Part shown: piece by piece, positions 1 to 9,872 of the stretch
How the letters are laid out: each line of letters begins with the position of its first letter
How positions within the stretch are numbered: the first letter of the stretch is position 1
Source: Ambrosia x helenae
Lineage: Eukaryota > Streptophyta > Magnoliopsida > Asterales > Asteraceae
Assembly: GCA_030844895.1 (NCBI GenBank)
Contig: CM061223.1
Coordinates: 1 to 64,000 of the forward strand
Length of the DNA: 64,000 nt
Reading direction: 5' to 3'
Position numbers and translations under genes: made by a program
Notes under the pieces: generated by a model
What the model saw: the letters and a program-made list of their open reading frames with translations, nothing else
Databases searched by the model: none
Told to the model about the DNA's origin: nothing

Positions 1-61
1 TGGTTCCAGCTCCAACTAAAGAAATGCGATCCATAAATTGCATTTTTATTTTGTTTTTAGT

Positions 62-500
62 TTAGATAAAATGAAGGCTTACTCGGTACGGTGTGCAACA
101 GAACTTGGTTGGCGGAGTGATGGAGAAGGTAGACGAAGGGTTGCAATTGCGGGAAAATAGGCTATAGGTGGCGAAAGGCAACGACGTACGGGGAAGGAAA
201 GTGATGTTGGTGGATTCCGCCGAGTTAGGGTTTTCAGTGGTGGTGAAGAATGGTGTACGCTGCGGGTGTTGTGTATAGCGACTGGATGAAGGCGACGATT
301 CGGATGGAATTCGGGGAAGGAGATTTTGGTGTAAGAGATGTTGATGAAGCTGTGCTCTCAGATCTAGATCCCATCCCCATCTCTCTTTGTGTGTGATACG
401 CGTGTTTGTTGAAACAGGGAGAAAAGGGCAAGGAGAAGACGCGTGTACATATGATAAGGACTGGATAGATAAGCCAATAGGATAAAGCCACAATCAAAAA
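62..500 (-). other. Possible 5' leader exon of a gene running off the left edge
   Basis: On the minus strand this stretch is more GC- and pyrimidine-rich than its surroundings and has two overlapping open frames of 87 and 143 codons. Neither matches a family I know. A plausible splice donor (GTAAGC) lies near position 80 on the minus strand, so this could be a transcribed leader or first exon continuing beyond position 1. The serine/threonine/proline-rich translations look like UTR read-through rather than a protein. No domain, signal peptide or repeat is visible. Confidence is low because the rest of any such gene is outside the window. Confidence 0.15.
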
Positions 501-1082
501 TTACTGTTTGGCTAAAGAACAATGTGTGAAAATTACGATTATGCCATCAAAATAAAAAAATTAATAAAACACTGTTTAAAATCTAAGCCTTATTATTATT
601 ATGTAATTGTTGTTTTCTCATTATTATAGTACATTAATTTCTTTGCTATATCATAACACACATTCTGTCACTTAATATTAGATTTGTCTATTACGGGTGT
701 CCCGGAATAAAAGTTTCAAACCAATAAATAAAAGTTAGTCGATCTCTACCTTTCAAAGTATTACTTTCTGAGTATACACCTACATATAGTAGACATACTC
801 GATATATTTCCGTATGTCAGTGTTAAAAATATGTGTCATTTTTATATTCAATTCAATAAATTCTTAAAATGCATTTTGTGTTGTAACATGTTGTAATCAA
901 GGATTGGACAATGGACCTGGACGTCCTGGACTTGATAAGATGCTGAGCGGTGAATGGGCTTAAACAGATTGTAGATGTGTAGCAGGCTCGGTTCATTGGG
1001 CTTTTTTGTAGCTGTTGGGCTAACTAAAGACAGAGCTGCTGGGCTAACTCAAGACATAGACACACGACACATACCGGGCTTC
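501..1082. other. AT-rich intergenic sequence, nothing recognised
   Basis: No open frame, repeat or RNA signature that I can support lies between the possible leader exon and the poly(A) end of the LINE. Confidence 0.6.
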
Positions 1083-1323
1083 ATTTTTTTTTTTGAACGG
1101 CCAAACAAACTATATATATAAACAAGCTAGCAAGAAACTAGCAAAAAAACAATCCGGAGAACAAACCAACAAAGAGAAACAACAAACGTCCGAACTAGAA
1201 CAGTCACACAATAAACTAACCCATCCTAATCGGATCAAACCTACCCCAAGCATCCCATGACATTCTCGTCATTTTTTGCTCGATTTGTAATCCATAAGAA
1301 GCTCATAATCTTGATCTCATCCA

Positions 1324-4300
1324 TTATTTTCCGAATGGAGACTTGTTTTTGATTGAAAACCAACTCGTTTCGTGCCGCCAAATACTCCAAAACGTCGTCA
1401 AGATAACCGCATAAAAAGCCTTCCTAACTCGTTCTCCTTGTTTAGCCGCCAAATGATAAGACAAAATGTCCTTAACGTGAAAAGCGAAAACACTTGGAAC
1501 ATTACACCATGCAAAAACTTGATGCCAAACTTCCGAAAAAACGGGCATCCTGTAAATAAATGCTCCACGGATTCAATACTAACATCACACGCCTTGCAAA
1601 CCGTGACTCCACCTGAATATTACGCCGAACCAAAGCATCCATGGTAGGAAGACGATTTAGAGCGCGCGCCACGCAACAATCCCAACTTTTTTTCGGAACC
1701 CAATTATTCCACTGGAAAGAGGAAACAGGAAGCGCATTTGTTGTCTCAAACAACCACTTCTTTACGCCTTTGACAGAGAAATCAGCATCGCCTAGCAACC
1801 AGGTCCATGAATCTTGACCTGAGCCCAAATTAAAGTTAGACAGCAACATAATCAGCTCATTCAGCTGCTGTTGCTCCACAGCAAAATTCAGAATACGCTT
1901 CCAGTCCCAGGTAAAGACCCTATGATGCTGAACCCGACCCACACATCTGATCTGAAACGACACATAATCTCTTCTTTTCCAGCGCAAAGAGTAAAGGAAA
2001 CTTTTTACACAGTGGCTCATCCGCCAACCAGTAATCGTACCAGAACAAAACAGAATCTCCATTCCCAACACTCCCTTTTACAACCTGAATTGGACCAGAA
2101 CTGTGACTTTCTAATGAGCCCGAAATAGCCGCTATTTGCTTCCACGTGCCACCAAGCGATGCTTTAAACCGGGATGTAGTTCCAACCTCTAGCATTACCA
2201 TGAATTGACCATACAACCTTTCGCCAAAGAGAAGCTTGGTCCACTTTAAAGCGCCACCACCATTTTGACAATAAACTCACATTTGCGTCTCTAAGCAAGC
2301 CCAAACCTACCCCGCCATATTTAACCGGTGCAACTACCTTGTCCCAAGCTAGCCAACTCATCTTATCCTCCAAATCAACCCCTCCCCAAAAAAATCTCCT
2401 CCGCAACCTTTCAAGCGAGTTAACTACTTGAATAGGGGCTCGAAACAATGAAAAGAAATACAATGGCAAAGAGCTCAAAACTGATTTTAACAATGTAATC
2501 CGCCCTCCATACGAAAGTGTTTTAGACTTCCATAGTGACACGCTTCTTGAATTTCTCAACAATCGGATCCCAGCATCTAACCAAGTTCATGTTGGAGGCA
2601 ATTGGAACACCAAGGTGAGTGAAAGGGAAATTACCCCGAGAACATTTTAGAACCGAAGCCATATCCTCTACTTCACCTTCGGACACGCCAACCCAAACAC
2701 ACAACTCTTCTTAGAACTGATTTTTAGCCCGGATAACAAATAAAATCCCCTCAATAATCTCCTTAGATTTAAAGCATTTACTAAAGACCACTCCCCACAA
2801 AAGACTACATCATCTGCATACATAAAATGAGTGATAACGGGTCCCGTACCCCCAAATTTAATACCATGAAATACCCCCAACATAGTAGCCCGTCTCATAA
2901 TCCGAGTAAGGCCCTCCATAGCAAGAATAAATAAATAAGGAGAAAGTGGGTCACCTTGACGTAGCCCACGCCTACAATAAAATTCACTAGTAGGCGAACC
3001 ATTCACTAAAACCGAGGCACGAGAGCACTGAACAATAGACATTATCCAACCACGCCATTTGCTAGAAAAATTCATTTGTGTCAAGACATCTTCCAAAAAA
3101 TCCCACCGTAAAGAATCATACGCTTTCTCAGTATCTACTTTGAAAAATAATCCATTCATCCGCGATTTCTTTAACCAAGAAATTGTTTCATTAAGAATCA
3201 CGGGCCATCGAGAATATTCGATCGCTAAGAAAAGCCGTTTGTTCCTCGGAAACAAGGCGAGCCATGAACGGTTTTAATCGAACAAGTAACACTTTTGAAA
3301 GCACTTTATTAATAATACCCACCAGACTAATAGGACGATAATCCGAAAGTGTCACCTGATCACGGCCCTTTGGAATTAAAGCAATGAACGTCGAAAAACA
3401 CCCATCTCTAATAAAGCCGTTTGCATAGAATTCCTCAAATAATTTCAAGAAATCATGCTTTAAAACAGGCCAGAACCTTCGAATAAAGGTGAAATTGAGA
3501 CCATCAGGCCCTGGCGCCTTCCCCCCATCACACTCCCATACCGCACGCGTAATTTCATCCAGCGTAAAAGGCGCATCTAAAACCTCCAACTCAGCAGGAA
3601 CCAGCGATGTGATATCTGGACAAACAAAATCAGGCCGTGGACCTCCTCTACTTCTAAATTTCTCCGTAAAAAAATTAACGATAAAATCTTTAACTTGCAC
3701 CGGATCATTCGCCCACGTATCGCCATTCTTAACACCATGAAGTCTATTAGAAGCCGAGTTCATCTTGATTAAATTATGAAAATATTTGGAATTCTCATCA
3801 CCGTCCAACGCCCATTTGACTCTCGACTTCTGGTGGGAATCTTGCACTCTAAATCGTTCCTCCTCAAATAACATCTTTCGCGCATTTAATCTCAGTTCCA
3901 GATCAGCAGCAGATAAAACTCCAGCCTCCGCCTTTAATTCAAGATCTTCAACAATTTTCTTACACTCCAAGCATTTCTCTTCCCTACGCTTCTTTTCCGC
4001 ATTCACCCACAACCGTATGCGACCCTTCAACCATTTTAACTTTGTAGCAATGGCGAGATCTGATGGACCAGAAAACTGAAAAGAACCTGCAGCAGCGGTA
4101 ACAAAGTCCACAAAACCGGCCATTCCAACCAGGAATTATAAAACCTGAATGGGACATGACCAAAATCCGAACTCTTCAAAGAAAGAACTAGTGGACAATG
4201 ATCTGAGAGAAACCGGGATAGAGCTGAAAGACTTGCACCCGGCCAAGTATCCATAAAGTCCTTACACACTAGAAACCGATCCAATTTACTCAACTTATCC

Positions 4301-4868
4301 CCCTTACCTGACATATACGTATACTTGTGACCTCCCATATTGTACTAAAAAAGATCAGCTTCCGTTATAAAAGAATTAAATACCACCGCATTCGGAGCTG
4401 AAAATTCCGAATTTACCCTTTCGTCTATACATCTAACCTCATTAAAGTCCCCCAAAAAACCCACAACCCAAACAAAGATCGCCTGAAAAACAACAAGTAA
4501 TCCCAAAACCTCCGTCTACCTGCAGGATCATTAGGAGCGTGCACATTTGCAATGTTAATAAGGGAATTAGATTGTACCAGGTACCCCGAAACAACCAAAA
4601 CATGCCTCGACCTGAAAACACCCGTCTGTCGAAAACACGAAGGATCCCAACAGCACGCTAAACCACCCGCAGCCCCTTCCGACTCTACACAATCAAAATG
4701 GAAAGCTGACTGACCCCAAAACCTTGACAACAAACGAGCAGAATGCTGCATGGTCTTTGTCTCTTGTAACGCCAAGAAATCAACACCATAAGACAACTTT
4801 AAACCTTTAACCCAAGTCGCCTTACCCTCACTTCTTGTCCCACGGATATTCAATGACATAAAATTCAT
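1324..4868 (-). pseudogene. LINE ORF2 remnant (endonuclease, reverse transcriptase, zf-RVT)
   Basis: The start MNFMSLNIRGTR at 4868 is the usual first beta-strand of the LINE endonuclease, followed by ALQETK, which holds the catalytic Glu of the family. Reverse transcriptase landmarks follow: KAPGPDG near 3500, a KVDTEKAYDSL block near 3130, RQGDPLSPYLF near 2950 and the catalytic MYADD box near 2820. The zf-RVT-like C-terminus (CKACD...EHLF) lies near 1560-1600. The open segments are 4425-4868, 4036-4338, 3191-4123, 2668-3255, 2522-2704, 2164-2562, 1920-2216, 1502-2071 and 1324-1548. They need at least six frame changes, so no intact polyprotein is encoded. Intact ORF2 proteins of this class are usually 1200-1400 residues, and the span here fits a nearly full-length but decayed ORF2. 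Confidence 0.9.
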
Positions 4869-5035
4869 TGATTACCCAATAATTCACTTTCCGCAATAAC
4901 CTCATCAGCAACACAACCAAAAGAATTATTCAAATTGATACCTACAAGTGAACAAACCTTAACTGTTGCTATGACTTCCGAATTTATTCCCGAGGCTTCA
5001 TCAATTATTTCAGACGGAACTTCCACCGGATTATA
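4865..5035 (-). pseudogene. 3' end of LINE ORF1, overlapping ORF2 by ATGA
   Basis: Fifty-six sense codons are open on the minus strand, ending in GVADEVIAESELLGNQ-like sequence before a TGA. That TGA shares three bases with the ORF2 ATG, in the tetranucleotide ATGA at 4865-4868. ORF1 of plant L1 elements encodes an RNA-binding gag-like protein. Only its acidic C-terminal tail remains here and the zinc knuckle is absent. An in-frame TAG just upstream marks the truncation. The coding frame is inferred from its position and openness, not from a domain. Confidence 0.6.
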
Positions 5036-5430
5036 ATCCTAGCTATATAGAGGGCTGCTCATTTGTTACGTTGTAGGGTTTCGTCTAGAGTAAAGATCTG
5101 AACAGAAACGTATACTTTTCTGCTTGAGTCAATATAATCTTTAGGGTTCAATATCTTGTATAAATCAGGATTTGAATAGTTGAATTTGGTGTGTCTAGGT
5201 GTTAGGGTTATTTCTTTGTATTTTAAGAGTCAATGTATGTTTTGGGTTAAAACTTTTGGTTTGGATTAGTAAATCGTATTTTAGAGTTTTGATATCATGT
5301 TTTTAACAGCTAGTTGTGTAGTCGTAGATGTACTTTTCTTTGCCTTTCGATTCAACATAAACACTGGAATATCAATTTGGTTAAGAGTACAATTATTTTC
5401 ACGTTAAATTTTTCCCCCACTTTATAAAAG

Positions 5431-5431
<1 letters not shown>

Positions 5432-5507
<76 letters not shown>
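5432..5507. repeat. (ATT)n microsatellite
   Basis: About 25 uninterrupted ATT units. Confidence 0.98.
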
Positions 5508-5762
5508 TCCATGCCCAAATATGGTTTTAGTGAATCAATGTACGACAGTCGACAAATAAATATTAAAAATCAGTAGGAAAACATATATATATAGAAAATG
5601 AGGTTTTGTTATATATAAATTGTCCGTGTCTTGGAGTAGTTGAAGCATTTATTTATATATAAAGTGATTTGTGCAAGTGGCATATCTCGCCATCTTAATT
5701 ATTTCTCTCGTGAGTGGGGGTGCAACTTTTAGACGCGTGGATGTTTTTAAATCAAAATACAT

Positions 5763-5819
5763 AACGTATTATATAATTATTTAAATATAATTAACGTATT
5801 ATATAATTATTTAAATAAT
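5763..5819. repeat. Two-copy tandem repeat, about 30-bp AT-rich unit
   Basis: The unit beginning AACGTATTATATAATTATTT occurs twice head to tail, with near identity. Confidence 0.8.
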
Positions 5820-6367
5820 AACTTTACATATTAAAATCGGCATGTAGTTTTACAATTATACAGTTTAACCATTTAAATCATAATAAAAGGACTTGATAAT
5901 TACTAAAGTAGAAATATAAACACTTATAATTGTGAGACAGACGTAGCCTTTAATTTAACATTTGCTTTCAATATTTCATTATTTTGGACGTAATATATAG
6001 TGGTGTCTAGGATTTTGCTTATGCGTTGATTGTTTTGTAATAAGTACTATAAAGCAAACATAGCATGTTTATCCAAAACTGCTTCTTTTTTTTTCACAAA
6101 CTCTATGGACCGTACGTACATATATAGTCTTAATTAACACTTATAAAATCATTATATTTTTATAATTAAGCATAATAATAATCATATAAGAAGTTTTAAT
6201 AACAATTCCAAGCCAGGCGTGTTGATTAGTTAGTAGATATTCAAAAGGTTGTGGAAAAATTTATGTAACGATCAATAAATTTTTACGTTACACAATAATA
6301 AGTTTTGAAAGGTTTATCCAAGTATATTTGTATTTTCCCAATCCGAATTAGGTTTTGTTACTTGATC

Positions 6368-6637
6368 ATGGCGGCTAAAGAGGAGTTGAAGGTAGAGGTG
6401 GAACAAGTTAACGTGACATCACCACCATCGAAAGGTGGCGGTCTAGCAAGACAAGGCAGTGCCTCGAAAAACAGCTGTTTATGTTCTCCGACCACACACG
6501 CAGGTTCGTTCCGTTGCAGGCTCCATCGTTCCCCTAGTGGCATTCAACGCACTAAAAGTATCAATTCAGACTCTAAAACTGAAGATCATGATAAAGTTGA
6601 TGACACCATCAAAACCAAAACCGTCATGGAGCCCTGA
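6368..6637 (+). CDS. Small serine-rich-type plant protein (At1g67910-like)
   Basis: A single-exon gene encodes 89 residues. The core CLCSPTTHAGSFRCRLHR (residues 37-54) is the signature of a small plant-specific family annotated as serine-rich-protein-related (Arabidopsis At1g67910 and At1g24577, as I recall). The rest is low-complexity: an acidic N-terminus and a Ser/Lys/Asp-rich tail. There is no signal peptide or membrane segment, and no biochemical function is known to me. The open frame extends 21 codons upstream to an ATG at 6305. I chose 6368 because the family normally starts close to this point and the ATG context (TCATGGCG) is good. The gene lies 3.2 kb from the NPH3 gene, on the opposite strand. 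That pairing matches the Arabidopsis neighbours At1g67900/At1g67910 and supports orthology. Confidence 0.85.
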   Translation: MAAKEELKVEVEQVNVTSPPSKGGGLARQGSASKNSCLCSPTTHAGSFRCRLHRSPSGIQRTKSINSDSKTEDHDKVDDTIKTKTVMEP

Positions 6638-7763
6638 TTCTTTTTTTTTGTTATTAAAAATTAATGTACATGTAAATGGGGTAAAACCAAGACATGTTTT
6701 TCAATATATATATATGATTATTAAATGTGAGATTATTGTGTTAGTTCAACAGGTGCTGATTATATAAAAAAGATCATATATAAGTGTTGGTCAACCATTT
6801 GAATTCAATTTATCTAAAGACTTGACCTCATATTGTTGGTAAATTTGTAATTTAGAGACCCCTAAAACAAGGGTTGATGTTTGTATGGTTATATAAGGAG
6901 TGTTGCGATTTGCAAACCAGTCAAGCTGAGCCATCTTTTGCAAAAAATGCTGAACTCATCAAGTTTGACTTAACTGGGCTCGAGCTTAAAAAACTTAGAT
7001 GAAATTCAAGTGGAGTTTGAGCATAAGAAACTCCATAATTACATAACTTTTTTGCGGCTGTAATTACATACATACTTTTATGGCTTGGAAAACTCCATAT
7101 AAGAAACACCTATGATCGATTATGAATCTAAACTAAACATATAGTTTCTTTTCCAAATTTGCTGAAAACACTTGGTTGAATTAATGAATTCTAGCATTCT
7201 GGTGAACTTATGTGTATTATTTAGCATGTTAAACGTCACAACTTCATTTTTCTCAAAACAATAAACAATATAACCAAATATAGGCATAAAAATATCACAT
7301 AATTATTTGTCATAAAATAAATAAATGTAAACGACTAAACGAGTGAAGGACTGGCTAAAAGCATATAATGTTTGCATTGGGCCTCATGCTAGTACATTTT
7401 GGACAATGGGAAGCATAAACTAAAAGCCCATTAATTGGGTATAAAACATTTTGGTTACAAATCAACCAAGGGTTTTTATGGGGCCCACTTCAGCTTAAGC
7501 TAATAAAAAAAAAATTAGGGGAAGGTGCACTATTTCGTTTCTTGGGTTTTATTGAAAGGGAAAAATGAAACCCCCTTTTGATGTGGAGTTGAGATGGCGC
7601 AATAGAGTCCCTAGGGGCTTCATTTAGACCATCCGGCCTAATGGTATTTTCATTACTAGAAGATATAATTTTTGATTAGTGTTCCTTTTTAGTTATATTT
7701 GTCATACTACCACAAATAGTTGATAAATAATGTTTGTTTAACATGTTTCAAGTTTAATGTATA
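6638..7763. other. Intergenic sequence, no feature recognised
   Basis: AT-rich with no supported coding or repeat structure. The short open frames have no family resemblance. Confidence 0.5.
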
Positions 7764-7795
7764 CTAGATTTATACCCCGGGAGCGTCTCGGGTTG
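7764..7795 (-). mobile_element. Helitron-like 3' terminus
   Basis: Read on the minus strand, a GC-rich hairpin (CCCG...CGGG) is followed about 10 bases later by CTAG and a flanking T. This is the canonical 3' end of plant Helitrons. The partner 5' end (A|TC) to the right was not located, so the element's extent is unknown. Confidence 0.4.
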
Positions 7796-8117
7796 AGAAA
7801 TATAATATGACATATCAATTTTACATACGAAATAGACTGATGCGCTTTACAGTTACATGTAGGAAAGCTTTGGGTAGCATCTAACCTAAAACAATTAACA
7901 ATGTATCTCCAGTGTTAACGTCTAACCTTAAACAATGTATAACTCTGATATTAAAACTTAACCTAAAACGATGTACAACTCCAATGCTAACATTTGTTGT
8001 AAATAGAATTCATATTTACTTGTTTGAACATAATTAATGAATTGCCTATACATGATTAATGAATAACCTAAACACTTGTGTTTTTTTTCCTGTATAAACA
8101 AAACCCCACAAAAATAG

Positions 8118-8265
8118 TCGTTTTATTTCTCCGTTTTTTATATAGCACCGTGGTACACGTTGGAAAAATAATAAAACGCTTGTTAATTTGGTCGTTTTTT
8201 TTTCTCCGTTTTTTATATAGCACCATGGTACTCGTTGGAAAGATAATAAAACGCTCGTTAATGTG
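8118..8265. repeat. 74-bp tandem duplication
   Basis: Two head-to-tail units (8118-8191 and 8192-8265) share CTCCGTTTTTTATATAGCAC and AATAAAACGCT with few differences. Confidence 0.9.
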
Positions 8266-8835
8266 GTGTAATTTTTTTTCTTTAAAAAATCTCGTATAAA
8301 AAAAAAGATATTAACGTTTAAAAATTATGTGAGAAAACATGAGAGAAATAAATCTAATTTCACAGGCGTGGGGGTGGAGGGTTGGGTCTATGTGGAGCAA
8401 TTTGATTGGGTCTTGTTTTTTTTAACTTTAAAAACACAAATAAATCAATATAATATAAACACGGGTCTCACAAATGCCACACGACGCTTCATGCCCCTCT
8501 TTCCCCTCTCCACTCTGTATGTTCTTACGACTAAGATCGCACGAGGTTCGCCATTATAGCACACACTCAAGAGGCTGTTACGTGGTCATTTTTATTATTT
8601 AGGTCGGAGGACACATCACACATGTCACAATACAGGTTTTGGGCCTCAACTCTAATGTGTGTGTATATAAGCCCGTTGGTTATATAAAAAATAGTTCTTC
8701 ACAAAAAAGGATATATATGCATTATGACCTTTTATCTACGTACGTTTCTCACAATTATACACGTAAGTTGAAAAGGCTATTTAGATTATATTAATACAAA
8801 TCAGCATATTTTATTTAATATAACTTCAAGGATTA

Positions 8836-8960
8836 CATCAAGATAGTAGGCAAGCGGGCAACAAGTTGCGCCGCCACCCCTTTTTGAATGACAAATTCTA
8901 ATCTACTGAACACAAAACCATGCCCCCTGCCACTGAGATGCAGAGTCGCAATGTTAGATT
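8836..8960 (-). mobile_element. 3' fragment of a non-LTR retrotransposon (copy 1 of 3)
   Basis: The minus strand encodes a stretch ending in QKGVAAQLVARLP, allowing for changed codons. It is homologous to the fragments at 25850-26095 and 47235-47835. This is the C-terminal end of a widespread plant reverse-transcriptase ORF. Only about 40 codons remain. Confidence 0.65.
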
Positions 8961-9860
8961 AGATTAGATGTTGAATCGCAATGGGGGGAGGGACCGTGAA
9001 TTAGTCATGGAAGTTAGGCGTAATGTACTAATTAAGCTAGACACCTCGTTGTAACATGTTTGACGGCGTCATGTGCGAAATTAAGCCTATACTGATTGTT
9101 AACTTTTGCGTTATGAATCTCACACTCTTACAAATAATTATGAATAATTTTTTCTTATCTGATTTGAATTTATAAATTTTTACATGTGATTGATGTGAAT
9201 GATACACCATATGACCATATCTACTAACTTATACTAACCAAATTATGTAATGTACAAAAAATCATCTAAAAAGTGTGCATTATCTTATTTGTAGAGTGAA
9301 CAAAGAGATAAACTTAGCTACACACTTTATAAAAAGACCACTCATTCCAAAATTCTTACAACTTACGCTGCTTTTTTGATTGGACAAGGCCAATTATGAC
9401 AATTATTTTAAAGCAAGGGGTGAAAAAAAAAACCAATCATGTAATGTAAGCAAATCTCAAGTAGTCAACTGTTATAATCCAACCACCTAGGATGCCATCG
9501 TTGGTCAAAAAGTCAACTTTTCTATAACTTTATATACTACATGAAAAGAAAATAGGAAATTAGTAATAGTGGTATGAACTATGAAATGAAGGAATTGAAT
9601 TATTGATGGTAGTAAAAGACTTGTGAGTGCTAAGGAAATCAATACTTTGGCCCCCATCATGGACTGGGCTTGTAAAGTATGATGCTTTCTGTCACAATCT
9701 TGAAAATTACGTTAAAAAAATCTTCCTTTTTATTTATTACCATAGATTACATTACACCCATGATTCACATTTTTAACTCTCTAAAGATTACAAGACATTG
9801 TTCCACAAAGATGATTAGAATAAAATAAAATAGAGATTTAATTTACCCCGAGTGAAGAAG
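8961..9860. other. Intergenic sequence including the NPH3 gene 3' flank
   Basis: No element recognised. An AATAAA on the minus strand near 9735 could serve as the poly(A) signal of the NPH3 gene. Confidence 0.4.
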
Positions 9861-9872
9861 TTTTCTCATCGT

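Larger units (their letters stand above)
1083..5037 (-). mobile_element. 5'-truncated L1-type LINE retrotransposon
   Basis: This is a non-LTR retrotransposon read on the minus strand. Its 3' end is an A-tail, seen as a T-run at 1084-1093 next to GAACGGCC. Upstream lie, in transcription order, the last codons of ORF1, then ORF2 with an apurinic-type endonuclease, reverse transcriptase and a C-terminal zinc-knuckle region. The 5' end is lost within ORF1, at about 5037, where an in-frame stop appears. ORF2 is split over several frames, so the copy is dead. I found no clean target-site duplication. GGGCTTCATTT beside the tail and GGGCTGCTCATTT near 5050 are a weak candidate pair. Confidence 0.9.
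5038..6300. other. AT-rich intergenic sequence
   Basis: Apart from the microsatellite and the tandem repeat listed separately, I see no gene or element. It probably contains the upstream region of the small gene at 6368. Confidence 0.5.

Noticed and set aside
1372..4079. Plus-strand open frames inside the LINE
   Set aside because: Shadows of the minus-strand LINE ORF2.
5432..5507. Microsatellites as candidate replication origins or matrix attachment sites
   Set aside because: AT-richness alone is not evidence, and no other supporting motif was seen.
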